Shown here piece by piece: positions 4,898-7,544 of a DNA stretch of 7,544 nucleotides. The first letter of the stretch is position 1, and each line of letters opens with the position of its first letter. The DNA lies in contig DDYW01000019.1 in NCBI GenBank assembly GCA_002348185.1, positions 19,399 through 26,942 of the forward strand, in the 5' to 3' direction. Made by a program: the position numbers and the translations under genes. Below the pieces are notes generated by a model. It saw nothing but the letters and a program-made list of their open reading frames with translations, searched no databases and was not told where the DNA came from. This stretch comes from Candidatus Hydrogenedentes bacterium UBA2224. Its GTDB lineage: Bacteria > Hydrogenedentota > Hydrogenedentia > Hydrogenedentales > SLHB01.

Positions 4898-7480
4898 ATG
4901 ACCCTCCCCATAGACCCTGCACGGCGCGCTGCGCTGATGGACGACATCCTGCCGCGCGTTGAACGCCCTTCCCGCTATCTCGGCTCCGAGTTGAACGCGG
5001 TTCACAAGGATGCGGACGCGGTGGAGGTGCGCATTGCTCTGGCGTTTCCGGACCTCTACGACCTGGGTCTCGGCAATCTGGGGCTGCTGATACTCTACGC
5101 CATTCTCAACGAGCTTCCGTGGTGCTGGGCCGAACGGGCCTACGCGCCGGCGGCCGATATGGAAGCCGCGCTGCGTGCGCGGGGCATCCCTCTCCTCTCG
5201 CAGGAGTCAAAGACGCCCCTGGGGCATCTCGACGGAATCGGTTTTACGCTCCAATCGGAATTGACCTACACCAACCTTCTCAACATGCTCGATCTGGCGC
5301 AGGTCCCCCTGCGCTCGGCCCGGCGCGGCGAAGACGCCCCGCTGGTATTTGCGGGCGGGCCGTGCGCGTTCAATCCCGAACCCCTGGCGCCGTTCATGGA
5401 CTTCTTTGTGATTGGCGATGGGGAGGAGGCGGTGGTCGAGGTGGCGCAGGCGTTCCGCGAGACCGCCGGCCGGCCGCGCCAGGCCCGGCTCGAGGCGCTC
5501 GCCCGCATCGAGGGGGTCTATGTGCCCGCGTTGTACCCGAGCGAGACGCTCGCGGACGGGCGCATCCGCCCCGCACAGGGCGCCGCGCCGGTTCGCAAAC
5601 GGCTGATTCGCGACCTCAACGCGGCGCCGTATCCCACAAAACTGATTGTGCCGTTCACCCAGCAGGTGCATGACCGCGCCGGACTCGAAGTGCTGCGGGG
5701 CTGCACACACGGGTGCCGGTTCTGCCAGGCCGGCATGACCACGCGGCCGGTCCGCGAGCGCGGCCTCGAAACGCTCGATGTTCTGCTCGAAGACCTCATT
5801 CGCGAAACCGGGTATGAGGAGACCTCGCTCCTTTCGCTGTCCACGTGCGACTATTCCCGGGCACAGGCGCTCGTGGCCCAGACGGCCGCACGGGCGGCCG
5901 GGGCGGATATGAGCGTGTCGCTGCCTTCGCTGCGCCTGGATACCTTCGCCGTGGATCTGGCCGATAAGGTTGCGGACATCCGTCGCAGCGGGCTCACGTT
6001 TGCTCCCGAGGCCGCCACGCCTCGTCTGCGCGCCGTCATCAACAAGTGGATACCCGACGAGGACCTGTTCCATGCCGCCGAGGAGGTGTTCCGGCGGGGC
6101 TGGAAGCATCTCAAACTGTATTTCATGATCGGATTGCCCACCGAAACCGATGACGACGTTCTGGCGATCGTGGACCTCTGCGCGCGCACGCTGGACCGGG
6201 TTCGCGCGATCAACCGGAGCGCCCAGATCAACACGGGCATATCGACCTTTGTCCCCAAACCGTTTACGCCGTTTCAGTGGGCCGAACAGATCGGCTTCGA
6301 GGAGACCCGGCGCAGGCAGGCCCAGCTGCACGACGGGTTCTACCGGCACCGGGCGCTCCGGTTCGGCCGGCATCATCCGTTCGCGACCCTCATCGAGGGC
6401 CTGATTACGCGGTCCGACCGCCGGGCCGCGGATCTGCTCGAGGCCGCCTGGCAACGGGGCGCCCGTTTCGATGGGTGGGACGAGTGGCGCAACGAAACCG
6501 CCTGGGAACAGGCGATCACGGAGACGGGTACCTCGGTGGAGGACGCGTTGCGGGCGCGCGGCCCCGGCGAACGGTTACCGTGGGACCATATCGACGCGCT
6601 AGTGACGAAGGCGTGGTTGCGGAACGACTGGCAGGCCGCCCTGGAACTCCAGCACGCGCCCGATTGCAGAGGCGGCGAGTGTCGCAACTGCGGGCTCAAC
6701 GAAACCGAGCGCGACCTGTGCCGGCGCATGTGGATGCGCGCTGCCGAGGCCGAGATCGAAAACACGCGCGCCGTGCCCGTCCCCCCCGAACCGCACGTTG
6801 AGAGGCAGGAGCCTCCCGCCGTGCAGCGGCTGCGTTTCCGCATCGGCCGGAGCGGCGAAGCGCGGTTCCTGTCCAACCGGGAACTGATGACGGCGTGGTC
6901 GCGCGCGCTGCGGCGCGCCGCGTTTCCCCTGTCCTATTCGCAGGGGTTTCATGCCCACCCCAAGGTCACGTTTTCCAGCGCTCCCGCTCTGGGCGAGGAA
7001 TCGGAATGCGACTATATGGACGTCGTGCTCCGGGCGCCCGTTTTGCCCGAGGAGGCCCTTTCGCGTCTGGCAGCGGCTTTGCCGGGGGGCATGCACGTGT
7101 TCGACGCGGGCGTGGTTGCGTTGAAGGCGCCGTCGCTGATGGCGAGCGTGACGGGGTTCGCGTATACCCTCGTCCTGCCTGAATCCCTCGAGGCCGTCCA
7201 GGCCCGGGTGGACGAGCTGCTGACGCGGTCCCGCATCGAGCTCGAGCGGGAAGGCAAGATGACCTGGCGGGGCGTCCGGCGCGTTTCTACGGTGGACGTA
7301 CGGCCGATGATCAGGCGCATGGCGGTCCGGCCCGGGCCCGATGGCGCGCTGGTCGACGTGGAGGTGGGCCTGGTGGATTCGCGCGGCGTCAGGATGCGCG
7401 AGATCCTGGCCCTGCTCGCAACGGATCCGGCGCCGGCGCGCGTGATCAAGCGCGCAACGTATCTCGCGGAACCTGCCTGA
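4898..7480 (+). CDS. B12-binding-domain radical SAM protein (TIGR03960-like) fused to DUF2344
   Basis: An 860-residue fusion of two parts that other bacteria often carry separately. Residues about 40-185 form a cobalamin-binding-like Rossmann domain (AFPDLYDLGLGNLG at 49-62, VFAGGPCAFNPEP at 150-162, VIGDGEEAVVE at 171-181) without the DxHxxG motif of base-off B12 binders. The radical SAM domain spans about 250-500. Cys269, Cys273 and Cys276 in RGCTHGCRFCQAG give the CxxxCxxC motif for a 4Fe-4S cluster that cleaves S-adenosylmethionine. TFAPEAATPRLR at 367-378, KLYFMIGLPTET at 406-417 and STFVPKPFTPFQW at 449-461 fit the TIGR03960 family. A cysteine-rich segment (C590, C595, C598, C608) precedes the DUF2344 domain at about 643-845, which contains PLSYSQGFHAHPKVTFSSAPALG at 677-699 in two conserved halves. 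The reaction is unknown. In many genomes relatives lie beside ribonuclease G and ribosomal protein L21 genes, suggesting RNA- or ribosome-related work; what follows here is outside the window. AGGA at 4884-4887 overlaps the preceding stop and serves as ribosome binding site. Confidence 0.92.
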   Translation: MTLPIDPARRAALMDDILPRVERPSRYLGSELNAVHKDADAVEVRIALAFPDLYDLGLGNLGLLILYAILNELPWCWAERAYAPAADMEAALRARGIPLLSQESKTPLGHLDGIGFTLQSELTYTNLLNMLDLAQVPLRSARRGEDAPLVFAGGPCAFNPEPLAPFMDFFVIGDGEEAVVEVAQAFRETAGRPRQARLEALARIEGVYVPALYPSETLADGRIRPAQGAAPVRKRLIRDLNAAPYPTKLIVPFTQQVHDRAGLEVLRGCTHGCRFCQAGMTTRPVRERGLETLDVLLEDLIRETGYEETSLLSLSTCDYSRAQALVAQTAARAAGADMSVSLPSLRLDTFAVDLADKVADIRRSGLTFAPEAATPRLRAVINKWIPDEDLFHAAEEVFRRGWKHLKLYFMIGLPTETDDDVLAIVDLCARTLDRVRAINRSAQINTGISTFVPKPFTPFQWAEQIGFEETRRRQAQLHDGFYRHRALRFGRHHPFATLIEGLITRSDRRAADLLEAAWQRGARFDGWDEWRNETAWEQAITETGTSVEDALRARGPGERLPWDHIDALVTKAWLRNDWQAALELQHAPDCRGGECRNCGLNETERDLCRRMWMRAAEAEIENTRAVPVPPEPHVERQEPPAVQRLRFRIGRSGEARFLSNRELMTAWSRALRRAAFPLSYSQGFHAHPKVTFSSAPALGEESECDYMDVVLRAPVLPEEALSRLAAALPGGMHVFDAGVVALKAPSLMASVTGFAYTLVLPESLEAVQARVDELLTRSRIELEREGKMTWRGVRRVSTVDVRPMIRRMAVRPGPDGALVDVEVGLVDSRGVRMREILALLATDPAPARVIKRATYLAEPA

Positions 7481-7544
7481 ACCGATCCGGCTTCCACGGC
7501 TCCCGGCCACCTCAGGGAAGTTTCGGAGCTCCGTGAGCCCTCTT

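Noticed and set aside
3200..5005. Reverse-strand open frame of 601 codons
   Set aside because: Codon-aligned shadow of the amidohydrolase gene. The VDAVDAVDLVDLVDGMDG stretch comes only from the 9-base repeat array read in one frame.
5207..6454. Reverse-strand open frame of 415 codons
   Set aside because: Codon-aligned shadow inside the radical SAM gene, whose sense protein has clear motifs throughout.
6599..7510. Reverse-strand open frame of 303 codons
   Set aside because: Codon-aligned shadow of the DUF2344 part; no recognisable domain and no good ribosome binding site was identified.
7511..7541. Terminator after the radical SAM gene
   Set aside because: CGGAGCTCCG at 7524-7533 is a perfect palindrome and AGGG/CCCT could flank it, but the pairing leaves no proper loop and only a TCTT tail is visible before the window ends.

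Overview
The window looks like a stretch of GC-rich bacterial chromosome (over 60% by eye, not computed). Five genes are supported, all on the + strand: the 3' end of pntB, a VLCAD/ACAD9-type acyl-CoA dehydrogenase, a membrane-anchored DUF3465 protein, an Amidohydro_2 family metal hydrolase, and a radical SAM protein fused to a DUF2344 domain. There is no phage, plasmid, transposon, CRISPR or RNA gene. The lineage cannot be fixed. The long acyl-CoA dehydrogenase, the THEH-type amidohydrolase and the fused radical SAM/DUF2344 protein together give an impression of a Planctomycetes- or Hydrogenedentota-like environmental bacterium, but that is recollection of family styles, not a database result.

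Layout. 1-337: C-terminal NADP(H)-binding domain of transhydrogenase subunit beta, cut by the window edge. 338-546: intergenic, with a small hairpin just after pntB and a strong sigma70-type promoter (TTGACA, 17-base spacer, TACACT) facing the next gene. 547-3036: acyl-CoA dehydrogenase followed 30 bases later by the DUF3465 gene, probably one transcript. 3037-3538: a 502-base non-coding gap. It holds two arrays of a 9-base repeat in opposite orientation (four units reading TGGAC, then six reading GTCCA), an 11-base perfect tandem duplication and a candidate promoter. 3539-7480: amidohydrolase and radical SAM/DUF2344 genes, 12 bases apart, probably a second transcript. 7481-7544: a short tail with no convincing feature.

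Functionally this is mostly housekeeping metabolism: NADPH/NADH balance, fatty acyl-CoA oxidation, an unassigned hydrolase or isomerase, and a radical SAM enzyme of unknown reaction. No link between the two predicted transcripts is evident. I see no defence system or new multi-gene machine. The least explained element is the inverted nonamer array in the 3037-3538 gap. Very long reverse-strand open frames cover much of the window, but they are codon-aligned shadows caused by avoidance of TTA, CTA and TCA codons.
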